From Sediminibacterium sp. TEGAF015 (GTDB lineage Bacteria > Bacteroidota > Bacteroidia > Chitinophagales > Chitinophagaceae): a DNA stretch of 64,000 nucleotides. A program made the position numbers and the translations under genes. The stretch is from assembly GCF_025997995.1 (NCBI RefSeq), contig NZ_AP026683.1, forward strand, positions 682,501 to 746,500. Reading direction: 5' to 3'. Below the pieces are notes generated by a model that searched no databases, had not been told where the DNA came from, and saw nothing but the letters and a program-made list of their open reading frames with translations. Shown piece by piece: positions 9,126 through 18,284 of the stretch (its first letter is position 1; each line of letters opens with the position of its first letter).

Positions 9126-10769
9126 TTAAGGTTTAGAGAACCATTGTTCTACAGTATGATAGTCCAAAGCAATTGCCCCTATTCTATTCAATTCGCTTAC
9201 ATTATATAAATACTCTGAATTGTAACGAGGTCTTGCACGGTAAACCAATTTACCATTATTGTTGGCAAACAAATTAATACCAGTTGGAACTACAAAATCA
9301 GCATATACAGGAGTAGTTTGACCTGCTTCTACGTCTGTGTAGTGGAATCTGCGCATATCTGTCCAGGTTTCCTGAATACCATGTCCGTATAACGCAATGT
9401 ATTTCTGAAGCATGATATGGGATAAAGTCAAATCACTGGCAGCAGGAACAACCGTTGGATTAGCCAGGTAATTATCTCTATCTGTTATGGTAATTACGCG
9501 GCCAGACGGAACAGCCGAACCATAATCGTTGATTAACATATCAAAATTCAAACGGATACCGTCAATATAAGCAGCTCTTGCAGCCGCTTTATTACCCTTT
9601 CTATACTGCGCTTCCGCAATCATGAATTTGATTTCGCTTGCTGTAATTATCGGGAAAGGCGATCCATTTTTGAAAATATATCTGCAATCTGCATCTGAAG
9701 TAGGCGCTGCGGTAGAAGTGAAAACACTACCCCAGAAATTGGCAGGCTGATCATTTACTACCAGACCACTGGTACCACCGTTAGGGCGAATACCTTTATA
9801 CGTGCCGTTGGGATTTTCTCTTATGATATAAGCAGCTCTAGGATCTACTGCACCTTGGAAACGGCTATTGACACCGGTCATCAGATTCGCAATGAATTCT
9901 GTTTGTCTCATGGTTCCTACGTTTGCTCTTACTGGTCCGAAGAAATTGGATGTACCGGTAATACCTGTATTCGCAAAACGCATTACTGCATTGTCGGCAT
10001 TCACATTCATAGCAAGGTTGGCATAAAAAATAACAGAGTCAGCGTTATATGATGCTTTATTACTTAAATGGTGGAATGATCTGGCCATAACTGCATAAAC
10101 AAATTTCTTCCACTTGTTTACATCTCCGTTAAAGAAATAAGCATCCCCCTTAGCCAGATTGGCAGGGCTTGCACTATCACCTGTATTGTTCAGATAGGTA
10201 ATAGCTGTTCTGCAGATCTGACGAACGGTGTCGTATACCAAGGACTGATCATCGTATTTGAAAACCAGTTGATCGGCATTAAAAGCTTCTCTGACAATGA
10301 TGTCACCGTACATTTCAGCCGTTGTTAACCAGCTCCAGGCAGACATGGCATGTCCTACCCCAACATAATCCCATTTCTTTTCTTCAGCAGCCCATTGCAT
10401 CATTCGCTTTAGGTTCTGCCCCATTCCATAATAATGCATGGCCCAGATAGAACCCATCAAATCACTGGCACCAGTGGCACCACCCATTTGATCAAACTGA
10501 TTACCAGTAGTATTGGTAGCCCAGAATTGTACATAACGACCAACCTGCATACCATCATTTTGTAAACCATAAGCGGAACCTGCAGCAGCAGAACTTCCTC
10601 CCATATTGCTGATGATACCAGGCAATAAACTTTCTACCGGAACGCGAACCCCCGCATTGGGGTTGGTAAATGCTTCATCTAACTTTTTTTGGCAAGATGA
10701 AAAAAGTAAACCCGCCACGGCAAGGCTTACTATTGATTTTATATTAATATATGATTTTTTCATGTTCAC
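9126..10769 (-). CDS. SusD/RagB-family nutrient-binding lipoprotein
   Basis: A 547-residue SusD-like protein with a lipoprotein signal (LAVAGLLFSSC, Cys about 26). The mature protein has the helical TPR-like SusD framework, including KGDAYFFNGDVNKWKKFVYAVMARSFHHLS and the C-terminal IMLQKYIALYGHGIQETWTDMRR block of SusD-like_2 proteins. SusD proteins cap the SusC barrel at the cell surface and bind the substrate. It lies 11 bases downstream of the SusC-like gene. The absence of adjacent glycoside hydrolases leaves the ligand open: glycan, peptide or another polymer. Confidence 0.92.
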   Translation of the reverse strand: MNMKKSYINIKSIVSLAVAGLLFSSCQKKLDEAFTNPNAGVRVPVESLLPGIISNMGGSSAAAGSAYGLQNDGMQVGRYVQFWATNTTGNQFDQMGGATGASDLMGSIWAMHYYGMGQNLKRMMQWAAEEKKWDYVGVGHAMSAWSWLTTAEMYGDIIVREAFNADQLVFKYDDQSLVYDTVRQICRTAITYLNNTGDSASPANLAKGDAYFFNGDVNKWKKFVYAVMARSFHHLSNKASYNADSVIFYANLAMNVNADNAVMRFANTGITGTSNFFGPVRANVGTMRQTEFIANLMTGVNSRFQGAVDPRAAYIIRENPNGTYKGIRPNGGTSGLVVNDQPANFWGSVFTSTAAPTSDADCRYIFKNGSPFPIITASEIKFMIAEAQYRKGNKAAARAAYIDGIRLNFDMLINDYGSAVPSGRVITITDRDNYLANPTVVPAASDLTLSHIMLQKYIALYGHGIQETWTDMRRFHYTDVEAGQTTPVYADFVVPTGINLFANNNGKLVYRARPRYNSEYLYNVSELNRIGAIALDYHTVEQWFSKP

Positions 10770-10780
10770 TGTTTTTGAAA

Positions 10781-13700
10781 TTAAAATCCTACTCTTACAC
10801 CAAAGTTTACACCTATTGGAGTGGCTAATGTACCATAGTCAAATCCAAAAGCACCTACCCCTCTTGTGGCAGCAGTATTACCGCTCACTTGTGGGTCAGC
10901 ACCGGTATAATTGGTAATCAGGAACAAGTCGTTACCAGTAATGAATATGCTGGCAGATTTAATGCCATTCAGATTTCTTAATGCACGTTCAGTTAATGAA
11001 TAACTTAAAGTGATATCACGCATTCTTAACCAGTTTACGTTTTTCTGAATGAATGCTTCTTCCGGCATAGAAGACGCTGTATAATACGCATCGTTGTAAG
11101 CTGGTATTACAGAAATAGTATTTCTGGTTGGAGTGGCAGTATTGGCAAAACCATCATTTAAAACTCCATCAATTACACGTGGCACAAAACGATCAATGGT
11201 TCTGTTGCTGCGTCCAAGGCTGGTTAACAACATTTCATTGGCATTGAATATGTCTCCGCCAATCTTAAGATCCCATAAGAAACTCAAACGCCAGTTTTTA
11301 TAACGGAATGAATTCTGGATACCCAATGTGAATGCTGGGTTACGATCACCTCTTAATTTAAATAAACCATCTGTTAATGGTAATCCATTTGATGGGTTGA
11401 TTAAAATTTGACCTGCATTGTTTCTTGCATAACCCCAAGAAGCAATACCTGTTGTAGGACTACCTAAGCCCAATACACTGGCACGCGCGTTACCATATAA
11501 CCATGTATCGGATATATAAAATTCAGAAACGTTAGCAGGGAATCCTACTACTGCATTCCACATTTTATTGAAGTTCAAACGAACATTCCATCCAAAGTCT
11601 TTTTTCTGTGCAACCTGATAATCAATGGCAACTTCAACACCCTCGTTTCTAGTGCTGGCAGCATTCTGTGTGTTTAATACGAAACCTGTACCATAACTCA
11701 AACGCATGTTTTCAATAATCTGACCTTTTGTTAAAGTGTTATAGTAGGTTGCATCAATACTTAATCTGTTCTTGAAGAATTTAAATTCAGTACCTATTTC
11801 ATAAGTGCTCTGACGCTCAGGCTTCAGGTCTGGGTTGTTATTGGTAAATCCATAAGAATACGCAGGGCCGTTGGCACTACCGAAGTTGTTTACAAACACC
11901 GACTGAGTTGAATAAGCAGAATTTAGTCTGGCTGTATTCGCCATTGATCCGCGTAGTTTCCAGTAGTTAAGTACACCACCCTTCTTCAAACCAGGTAAGA
12001 TATCTGTCATGATTGCACTCAAACTTAAACCTGGATAGTTATAATTTCTGTTGGCTGCAGGTAAAGTAGAAGCAGATTCAAAACGATGAGAATAGTTGAA
12101 GAATAATAAATTTTTATAGCTCAGTGCTAATTCTCCGAAGTAAGCAATTTGTCTGATCACACGCAAATTGGGTTCACCAAAATTATTACGTAGCAAACGT
12201 ACTCTTGTGTTTGGCGCAGTATTATTTGAGTCAGTTCTGTTTGGATCAGCAACGTTATTACCACTCACCGCATACACTTCAGTTCTGTAATCCTGCCACA
12301 TGGTTCCCGCCATTGCACGTACACTGAAGTCACCAAATGTTTTCTTGGCAGTAGCATTAATGGTATGGTTATAACCTTTGTAAGTATTCCAGTAGTTATC
12401 CTGAGAACCTCTTAAAGCAGTAGAAACAAAGAATGATTGTGGATGATAGTTCTGGTAACCAATCGTTTTATAAGTATCATATCCAAAACGACCAGTAATG
12501 CTCAACCATTTTGTTGGATTCAGGTTAATTCCTAAAGAGGAGAATAAACGATCTGTTTGATCGCGTCCTCTGTTATTCTGAACGTTCCATAAAGGATTGT
12601 CCACTTCAGCGTTTGCATTTGCAGAAAATAGTGGCAATTTATTACCACCATCGTCTTCGAACTTGGTTACGTCAACTGTATTAGGAAACTGCATTAAACC
12701 AATTAAGTATCCACCTGCAGAACGCAATACCTTTGCTGTATTAGTTCTAGTATAGGCAACAGATGGTGTAATTTCAAGCCACTTGGTAATTTTAGTTGTA
12801 TTTCGTAAACTCAGATTTATTTTCTCCTGATCGTTGTTAGGAACTACACCCTCTTGCTTTAAATAAGAAGCAGAGAAACGGAAAATGGATTTTTTAATAC
12901 CAAAGTCAACTCCCAGATTATGGGTTTGAGACTTACCATTTCTAAAGAAAGCACCTATATTATCATAGAGCCTGGTTCCAGATGGGTAAGCTGGTCCAAA
13001 ATAGCGGAATATATTGCTAGGCTGGTTATTTGTCCCGTTGGTATACGCATCAAATGTGGGTGGAAAACGATTCAGCACCTGTACTCTAAATGCATTATCA
13101 TATTGTACAGCAAGTTTGCTAGTTTTTGCCTTTCTAGTTGTAATAACAATGGCACCGGAACTTGCCTGGCTACCATATAAGGCAGTTGCTTCTGGCCCCT
13201 TTAGAACAGTTACGTTCTCGATATCATTGGGGTTCAGGTCAGAAATACGGTTGCTATAGTCACTTCCACGGTTAGGTCTGTCAGAAGCCAAACCCACACT
13301 ACGACCTCCATCCGATGTTTCGTCAAAAGAAGAGTTATCCATGATAACCCCATCCACTACAAACAAAGGCTGGTTACTTAAAGACAATGAGTTGAAACCG
13401 CGAAGTACAATCTGAGAAGAAGCACCAACGGTTCCGGAAGTAGGGTTAACAGTTAAACCTGCAACGCGCCCCTGTAAACTATTAACAAAGTTGTCGCGCT
13501 GTGTTTCTTGTAATTCTGCTCCTTTTACCTGTTGGGTTGAGTATCCCAATTCTCTGGGCTTTCTTTTCTGATCCATGGCAACAACTACTACATCTTCCAG
13601 TTCTGAAGATTCAGCTTTCAGACGTACGATGATCTTTTGATCATCTTTCACTCCTACACGCTGAGATTCAAATCCCAGAGAAGTAATTAACAGTACCTGG

Positions 13701-13909
13701 CCCTTTGTGGCTTTAATGGTAAAATTACCACGGGCATCGGTTTTGGTGGCGGTAGATTTGCCTACTACACGGATAGAAACCGATTCCAAAGGCGAACCTT
13801 TCTCTAAATCGGAAACATTACCAGTAACGGTAATATCCTGTGCAGAGACTTTCATCACTAGGAAGAAAAGCAAAAATGCAATCCTCCAGGCATAAGCGAG
13901 TTTTCTCAT
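10781..13909 (-). CDS. SusC/RagA-family TonB-linked outer-membrane transporter
   Basis: A 1042-residue protein starting at the ATG at 13909 (MRKLAYAWRIAFLLFF). The longer frame beginning at 13948 adds 13 non-hydrophobic residues before the signal peptide and is less likely. After the signal peptide come a carboxypeptidase-regulatory-like domain (about 25-105), a plug domain with LQGRVAGLTV and FVVDGVIMDN, and a 22-strand-type barrel to the C-terminus. It lacks the STN domain used for anti-sigma signalling, so its own transport state is unlikely to drive an ECF switch. It is the first gene of the susCD-DUF4397-DUF4397 operon. Confidence 0.94.
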   Translation of the reverse strand: MRKLAYAWRIAFLLFFLVMKVSAQDITVTGNVSDLEKGSPLESVSIRVVGKSTATKTDARGNFTIKATKGQVLLITSLGFESQRVGVKDDQKIIVRLKAESSELEDVVVVAMDQKRKPRELGYSTQQVKGAELQETQRDNFVNSLQGRVAGLTVNPTSGTVGASSQIVLRGFNSLSLSNQPLFVVDGVIMDNSSFDETSDGGRSVGLASDRPNRGSDYSNRISDLNPNDIENVTVLKGPEATALYGSQASSGAIVITTRKAKTSKLAVQYDNAFRVQVLNRFPPTFDAYTNGTNNQPSNIFRYFGPAYPSGTRLYDNIGAFFRNGKSQTHNLGVDFGIKKSIFRFSASYLKQEGVVPNNDQEKINLSLRNTTKITKWLEITPSVAYTRTNTAKVLRSAGGYLIGLMQFPNTVDVTKFEDDGGNKLPLFSANANAEVDNPLWNVQNNRGRDQTDRLFSSLGINLNPTKWLSITGRFGYDTYKTIGYQNYHPQSFFVSTALRGSQDNYWNTYKGYNHTINATAKKTFGDFSVRAMAGTMWQDYRTEVYAVSGNNVADPNRTDSNNTAPNTRVRLLRNNFGEPNLRVIRQIAYFGELALSYKNLLFFNYSHRFESASTLPAANRNYNYPGLSLSAIMTDILPGLKKGGVLNYWKLRGSMANTARLNSAYSTQSVFVNNFGSANGPAYSYGFTNNNPDLKPERQSTYEIGTEFKFFKNRLSIDATYYNTLTKGQIIENMRLSYGTGFVLNTQNAASTRNEGVEVAIDYQVAQKKDFGWNVRLNFNKMWNAVVGFPANVSEFYISDTWLYGNARASVLGLGSPTTGIASWGYARNNAGQILINPSNGLPLTDGLFKLRGDRNPAFTLGIQNSFRYKNWRLSFLWDLKIGGDIFNANEMLLTSLGRSNRTIDRFVPRVIDGVLNDGFANTATPTRNTISVIPAYNDAYYTASSMPEEAFIQKNVNWLRMRDITLSYSLTERALRNLNGIKSASIFITGNDLFLITNYTGADPQVSGNTAATRGVGAFGFDYGTLATPIGVNFGVRVGF

Positions 13910-14037
13910 AACTACAGTGTTTGTTTCATAGACAGCAATTTGTTGCAAAAAGCTGCAAAAATTGAAGCGTTTCGTTAGTCAATTAAATGATGACATAAAT
14001 ATATGGTTAATCATCTGTTAAAACCATAAAAATGGCA

Positions 14038-14061
14038 GCAAAAAATTGCACATTTTTTTGC
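14038..14061. promoter_or_regulatory. AT-rich inverted repeat between the DeoR-type gene and susC
   Basis: GCAAAAAA (14038-14045) and TTTTTTGC (14054-14061) form an inverted repeat in the 178 bp upstream of the SusC-like gene. Two copies of TGCAAAAA also occur nearby at about 13943-13961. It may be an operator of the adjacent DeoR-type regulator or a weak terminator of that gene. The sequence does not decide between these. Confidence 0.3.
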
Positions 14062-14087
14062 AGGTATTAAAGTGGCACCATTAAAAT

Positions 14088-14834
14088 TTATAAAATGGTA
14101 ATTCCCCGTTTAGCGTAAGGTTGTAATTTTTCGCTGGAGGGATCCAATTCTGTAATTAATACATCAACCTGCTCAAGGGGACAGACCTGTAATCGCTGAC
14201 TGGAGTTCAATTTTTCGGAAATGGCTAGTGAAACTGTTTTTTGGGCACAGGCGATCATGGCTTTCTTCACTTCAATGATTTCCCATTCCAAATCGGTAAT
14301 GCCCATCTGAAGATCAATACTATTGGTACCCAACAAACACAAATCGGCTTTTAATTGCCCCAGTCGTTGAACAGCCTCGGCTCCTACTGCCATTTGTGCG
14401 CTTTTCAGGAGTTTGTTGCCAAGGAATATCACTTCCGCATTCGGATGTTCCAGCAATTCTAAGGCAATTGGGACATTGGTGGTTACAAAAGTAGCTGTAA
14501 GTCCTGGGGGGAGCATATTCACCAATTCTCGCATAGTGGTCCCGCCAGAAATTACCACCAACATGCCATCTTTTATCAGATCAATGGCTTTATGAGCAAT
14601 AATTTTTTTCTCGGGGAGAGAATAAACTTGTTGGCTTTCTATTGTAAAATGGAAGGATTTGGCCAAAGCGCCTCCATGTACTTTAATCAGTTTTCCTTCT
14701 TCCGCCAACTCTTGCAGGTCTCTGCGGACTGTATCTTCAGAAACATCTAATTGGACACATAAATCAGATGACAATACTTTATTATGAATATTGATTTGCT
14801 GTATGATATACGCCTGACGTTCTTTTTTAAGCAT
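14088..14834 (-). CDS. DeoR/GlpR-family transcriptional regulator
   Basis: A 248-residue protein with an N-terminal DeoR winged helix-turn-helix (residues 1-57; LSSDLCVQLDVSEDTVRRDLQEL, the family signature) and a C-terminal DeoRC sugar-phosphate-sensing domain. The latter includes VISGGTTMRELVNML and LGTNSIDLQMGITD. Family members repress sugar catabolic operons and are relieved by phosphosugars. It lies upstream of, and in the same direction as, the SusCD operon, so it is a plausible regulator of it. This link is positional inference only. Confidence 0.9.
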   Translation of the reverse strand: MLKKERQAYIIQQINIHNKVLSSDLCVQLDVSEDTVRRDLQELAEEGKLIKVHGGALAKSFHFTIESQQVYSLPEKKIIAHKAIDLIKDGMLVVISGGTTMRELVNMLPPGLTATFVTTNVPIALELLEHPNAEVIFLGNKLLKSAQMAVGAEAVQRLGQLKADLCLLGTNSIDLQMGITDLEWEIIEVKKAMIACAQKTVSLAISEKLNSSQRLQVCPLEQVDVLITELDPSSEKLQPYAKRGITIL

Positions 14835-14920
14835 TCTTAAAATTAATGAGTTCCTGCAAAATCACGCAAATATTTTTTTTAGCGTGTACGGACAGCCTTG
14901 CTTAATTTTACTCGCTTAAT

Positions 14921-16849
14921 ATGATATCCGAACAAACCAAACAACAAATAACCAGTAGAATAGACATCATTGATGTTGTTGGGGAATTTGTGAAACTGAA
15001 GAAAAGAGGAACCAATTATCTGGGCTTATGTCCTTTTCATGGAGAAAAATCTCCCTCTTTTACAGTTTCTCCCGTCAAGGAAATCTATAAATGTTTTGGT
15101 TGTGGAAAGAGTGGGAATACCATCACTTTCCTGATGGAACACGAGAAGTACAGTTATGTTGAAGCGCTGAAATGGCTGGCACACAGATACAATGTAGAAA
15201 TTGAGGAAACACAGCGAACCCCTGAGCAGGTGCAACAACAGCAAGTTTCGGAAAGTCTGCATGCCATCAACACATTTGCACAGAAGTTTTTTACAGAGCA
15301 ATTGTTTCAATCCGAAGAAGGACAAATAATTGCAGGCTCCTATTTAAAAGAACGTGGGTTCCGTGATGATGTACTGCAAAAATTTCAGATCGGTTATAAT
15401 CCATCTGCAAAAGACGCATTAACTGCTGCCTTATTACAAAACCAATTCAACAAAGAATTATTGCCCAAGACAGGACTCGTGGCTTTTCGCAACGATGAAC
15501 TGGTAGACAATTACAGAGGCAGAATCATTTTCCCGATACATAATAATACAGGAAAGATTATTGGGTTTGGAGCCAGGGTAATTGGAAAGGCGGATAAAGC
15601 ACCAAAGTATATCAATACCCCGGAAAACGAAGTATATAGCAAAAGCAAGATTCTATACGGATCTTATTTTGCACGACAGGCCATAGACAGAGCTAAAGAA
15701 TGTTTACTCGTGGAAGGGTACACAGATGTGGTAAGCCTTCATCAGGCAGGTATAGAAAATGTAGTGGCTTCCGGAGGAACTTCGCTTACAATAGATCAAC
15801 TCCGTTTAATAAAAAAGTATACCAACAATTTAACTATCATATATGATGGAGATGCAGCAGGGATTAAAGCGGCCCTTCGGGGATTGGATCTGGCTGTGGA
15901 AGAGGGCTTAGACGTTAAGCTCGTATTAATACCAGACGGAGAAGATCCAGATAGTTATGTAAATAAAGTAGGCGCAACTGCTTTCAATGCTTTCATTGCA
16001 GCTTCTAAAAAAGATTTTATCCTCTTTCAGTTGGAAGTATTGTTGAAAGAAGCAGGCAATGATATCAATAAAAAGAGCGGAATTGTTAATCAAATTGCAG
16101 AAACGCTTAGTAAAATAAGTCGTGCAGAAGATTTTACAAGACAACAGGACTATATAAAACAATGTGCGTCCTTATTAAAAATTGACGAAGCCGGTTTTAC
16201 CAATCTGGTAAATAAATTCAAAAGAGATAAAATTGCCAAGGAGGAAAGAAAGCTACCCTTTGATGAAGCAGATTTCATTCATCAGGATTCCATGCAACCC
16301 AATAGGGACATGGATGAAGGACAGCTGTTACTTCAGCAAGATGATCAGGTAGAAAAAAATGTAGTTCGTGTTTTGTATGAATATGGTCTTAAACCATATG
16401 ACGAGTCTCGCACCATTGCTGCCTATATATTTGAAGAATTGGAGAACTACCCTATTGAAAATTCAACCTATGAAAAACTAATTGACTTATATAAGGATGC
16501 ATACAATAAAGGTTTGGAACCCACAACAAAGACTATGCTGTATCACGATGACGCATCCATCAGGGAATTACTGATTAATATTTCTATGTTCCCTTTTGAG
16601 TTAAGCAATCGATGGGACGAAATATTGCCCAACATGAATATTGTAAATAAGGATGTTTCTATTTCAGATACTGAAATGAGTTTGAATTATTTTAAACTAA
16701 GAAAGATTAAGAAAATGTTCGAGCAAAATCAACGGGATATGGAAACTGCCTCATTTGAAGAGCAATTGAAACTAATTGAGCTGCATAAACAGTTAAAAGA
16801 ATTTGAGATTGCCATCACTAAACAGCTTGGCACCGTAATCCTTCGATAA
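14921..16849 (+). CDS. dnaG: DNA primase
   Basis: A 642-residue primase that makes RNA primers at the replication fork. It has a CHC2 zinc-ribbon (Cys37, His40, Cys58, Cys61), the catalytic core with the DnaG N-terminal domain, and the TOPRIM fold (LLVEGYTDVVSLHQAG near 263, YDGDAAGIKAALRG near 310). The C-terminal 200 residues form the DnaB-interaction region and are weakly conserved, as usual. The start ATG lies 86 bp from the divergent DeoR-type gene. A terminator follows directly. Confidence 0.96.
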   Translation: MISEQTKQQITSRIDIIDVVGEFVKLKKRGTNYLGLCPFHGEKSPSFTVSPVKEIYKCFGCGKSGNTITFLMEHEKYSYVEALKWLAHRYNVEIEETQRTPEQVQQQQVSESLHAINTFAQKFFTEQLFQSEEGQIIAGSYLKERGFRDDVLQKFQIGYNPSAKDALTAALLQNQFNKELLPKTGLVAFRNDELVDNYRGRIIFPIHNNTGKIIGFGARVIGKADKAPKYINTPENEVYSKSKILYGSYFARQAIDRAKECLLVEGYTDVVSLHQAGIENVVASGGTSLTIDQLRLIKKYTNNLTIIYDGDAAGIKAALRGLDLAVEEGLDVKLVLIPDGEDPDSYVNKVGATAFNAFIAASKKDFILFQLEVLLKEAGNDINKKSGIVNQIAETLSKISRAEDFTRQQDYIKQCASLLKIDEAGFTNLVNKFKRDKIAKEERKLPFDEADFIHQDSMQPNRDMDEGQLLLQQDDQVEKNVVRVLYEYGLKPYDESRTIAAYIFEELENYPIENSTYEKLIDLYKDAYNKGLEPTTKTMLYHDDASIRELLINISMFPFELSNRWDEILPNMNIVNKDVSISDTEMSLNYFKLRKIKKMFEQNQRDMETASFEEQLKLIELHKQLKEFEIAITKQLGTVILR

Positions 16850-16852
16850 ATA

Positions 16853-16880
16853 AAAAGCCCCGAGTAAACTCAGGGCTTTT
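16853..16880 (+). terminator. Terminator after dnaG
   Basis: The hairpin AAAAGCCC-c-GAG-TAAA-CTC-a-GGGCTTTT ends in a T run, 15 bases before the left end of the insertion sequence. It shields the IS from dnaG transcription. Confidence 0.85.
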
Positions 16881-16895
16881 AAACTTAACTATGTA

Positions 16896-16919
16896 TGTCT
16901 CGTCCTAGTATATCGATAC
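16896..16919 (+). repeat. Left terminal inverted repeat of the IS
   Basis: 24 bp beginning TGTCTCGTCCTAG, paired with 18261-18284 (17 of 24 matches). Confidence 0.8.
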
Positions 16920-16933
16920 ACAAAATGTAAAAT

Positions 16934-17368
16934 ATGCAGGACAATCAAGAGAATCAGTATGTTAAGCGAAAACAAAGTGATTACCCTTTGTCGCTAAAAT
17001 TAGAGATTATTCAAGAAATTGAACGCGGTAAACTATCCACTAGAGGGGCCATGGTCAAGTATGGGGTGCAATCTAGGGCAACTATTATTGCCTGGTTAAG
17101 AAAATATGGGAACTTTAACTGGGAAAACCAAACTCCCTCGTATATGCCCAAAACCCCAGAGCAAAAGCTGCTCGAGATGGAATTAAAGATTAAGCTTCTG
17201 GAAAAGCAAAAAGCTTTTTTAGAACATCAAGTAGAGCAGGCAGATAAAAAAGCCATGATTTTCGATATGATGATCAATTTGGCAGAGAAAGAATATAATA
17301 TTCCAATAAGAAAAAACTCCTCACCCGAACAATCGACCAATATCGATCAGAAAAAAAAGAAACGCTAA
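16934..17368 (+). CDS. IS3-family transposase OrfA (DNA-binding subunit)
   Basis: A 144-residue OrfA. A helix-turn-helix region (SLKLEIIQEIERGKLSTRGAMVKYGV, then SRATIIAWLRKYG) is followed by a leucine-zipper-like coiled coil (KLLEMELKIKLLEKQKAFLEHQV). It ends in a run of Lys codons that is the frameshift site. OrfA alone usually acts as a regulator of transposition. The OrfAB fusion made by -1 frameshifting is the transposase. Confidence 0.9.
   Translation: MQDNQENQYVKRKQSDYPLSLKLEIIQEIERGKLSTRGAMVKYGVQSRATIIAWLRKYGNFNWENQTPSYMPKTPEQKLLEMELKIKLLEKQKAFLEHQVEQADKKAMIFDMMINLAEKEYNIPIRKNSSPEQSTNIDQKKKKR
17353..17359 (+). promoter_or_regulatory. Programmed -1 ribosomal frameshift site (A AAA AAG)
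   Basis: An eight-A run followed by G places the heptamer A-AAA-AAG with AAA and AAG in the OrfA frame, the classic -1 slippery sequence. OrfA stops three codons later (17366-17368). The -1 frame is open from before the slip site through OrfB, giving a predicted OrfAB protein of about 434 residues. Confidence 0.8.
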
Positions 17369-17382
17369 CAGCTACCTGTGCG

Positions 17383-18237
17383 TTGTTCGGGTTAAGCAGA
17401 CAGGTCTATTATCGCAGAATTAGGGCTACCAATAAAAGAAAGACACTAGCTCAGGAGGTAATTGATTTAATTGTTCCTATACGTAGAAGAATGCCACGAA
17501 TTGGCACAAGAAAATTGTATTTCTTACTAAAGCCTAAATTGGAACTACTTGGAATTGGTCGAGATAAGTTATTTGCCATTATGAAAGCCAATCACCTAGA
17601 AGTAAAGCCTGAAAGGAGTTACAGGATAACAACTTTCTCTCACCATAGGTTCAGAAAGCATAAAGATCTGGTAAATGGATTATTTATCACAAGACCAGAA
17701 CAAGTATGGGTGTCCGATATAACTTATATGCAATCTGCCATTGGACACCACTACCTTGCATTGGTTACGGATGCCTACTCAAAGAAAATAGTTGGGTATG
17801 ACCTATCGAATAATTTACAAACGGAAGGGGTTTTAAGAGCAATGAAAATGGCTATTAAAACAAGAAAATATCGAGAAGCAGTACTCATACATCACTCAGA
17901 CAGAGGCCTACAATATTGCTCCAATGAATATCAAAGGTTACTTAGTAATCATAAAATCACTTGTAGTATGACGACAGACTCTGACCCCTACTCAAATGCC
18001 ATAGCTGAAAGAGTCAATGGAATCATTAAAAATGAGTTTTGTATCGAAAACTACAAAGTTGACCTAACTACTCAACAGCAAATTATTAAAGAAACCATTG
18101 ACATCTATAATCAAGAAAGACCACACTATTCTTGCTCCTATTTAACCCCCAATCAAATGCATTGTCAATCTAAACTTCCTATTAAAACCTATAAAAACAA
18201 AAAAGGTAGCAGGAACGCTCCTGCTACCTTTGAATAA
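17383..18237 (+). CDS. IS3-family transposase OrfB (DDE integrase domain)
   Basis: 284 residues counted from a TTG at 17383. It is probably translated as the C-terminal part of OrfAB, because the frame is open back to the slip site. It carries an HTH_21 segment (IGTRKLYFLLKPKLE) and an rve catalytic core with the DDE triad: D in VWVSDITYMQ, D in HHSDRGLQY and E in NAIAERVNGIIKNEF. No internal stop or truncation is seen, so the element may be active. The last codons overlap a 13 bp hairpin. Confidence 0.93.
   Translation: MFGLSRQVYYRRIRATNKRKTLAQEVIDLIVPIRRRMPRIGTRKLYFLLKPKLELLGIGRDKLFAIMKANHLEVKPERSYRITTFSHHRFRKHKDLVNGLFITRPEQVWVSDITYMQSAIGHHYLALVTDAYSKKIVGYDLSNNLQTEGVLRAMKMAIKTRKYREAVLIHHSDRGLQYCSNEYQRLLSNHKITCSMTTDSDPYSNAIAERVNGIIKNEFCIENYKVDLTTQQQIIKETIDIYNQERPHYSCSYLTPNQMHCQSKLPIKTYKNKKGSRNAPATFE
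18202..18231. repeat. Perfect 13 bp hairpin inside the end of orfB
   Basis: AAAGGTAGCAGGA and TCCTGCTACCTTT flank a 4-base loop (ACGC) within the last codons of OrfB. The T run is short (three), so it is a weak terminator at best. It may block transcription entering the IS from the dnaK side or protect the transcript end. Confidence 0.75.
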
Positions 18238-18260
18238 ACTACTTTTATACTTTAATAACC

Positions 18261-18284
18261 GTATCGGTTATTTAGGACGGGTCA
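18261..18284 (-). repeat. Right terminal inverted repeat of the IS
   Basis: 24 bp, reading TGACCCGTCCTAAATAACCG on the minus strand. A second small dyad (AATAACCG/CGGTTATT, 18254-18272) overlaps it. Confidence 0.8.

Larger units (their letters stand above)
16896..18284 (+). mobile_element. Intact IS3-family insertion sequence, 1389 bp
   Basis: Ends were set by imperfect 24 bp terminal inverted repeats, each beginning TG: 16896-16919 (TGTCTCGTCCTA...CGATAC) and 18261-18284, which on the other strand reads TGACCCGTCCTA...CGATAC. Seventeen of 24 positions agree. A 3 bp direct repeat GTA flanks the element (16893-16895 and 18285-18287), as expected for IS3-family target duplication. Inside are orfA and orfB, in reading phases 0 and -1, with a slippery heptamer. 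It sits in the intergenic space between convergent dnaG and dnaK, so no gene is broken. Confidence 0.88.
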
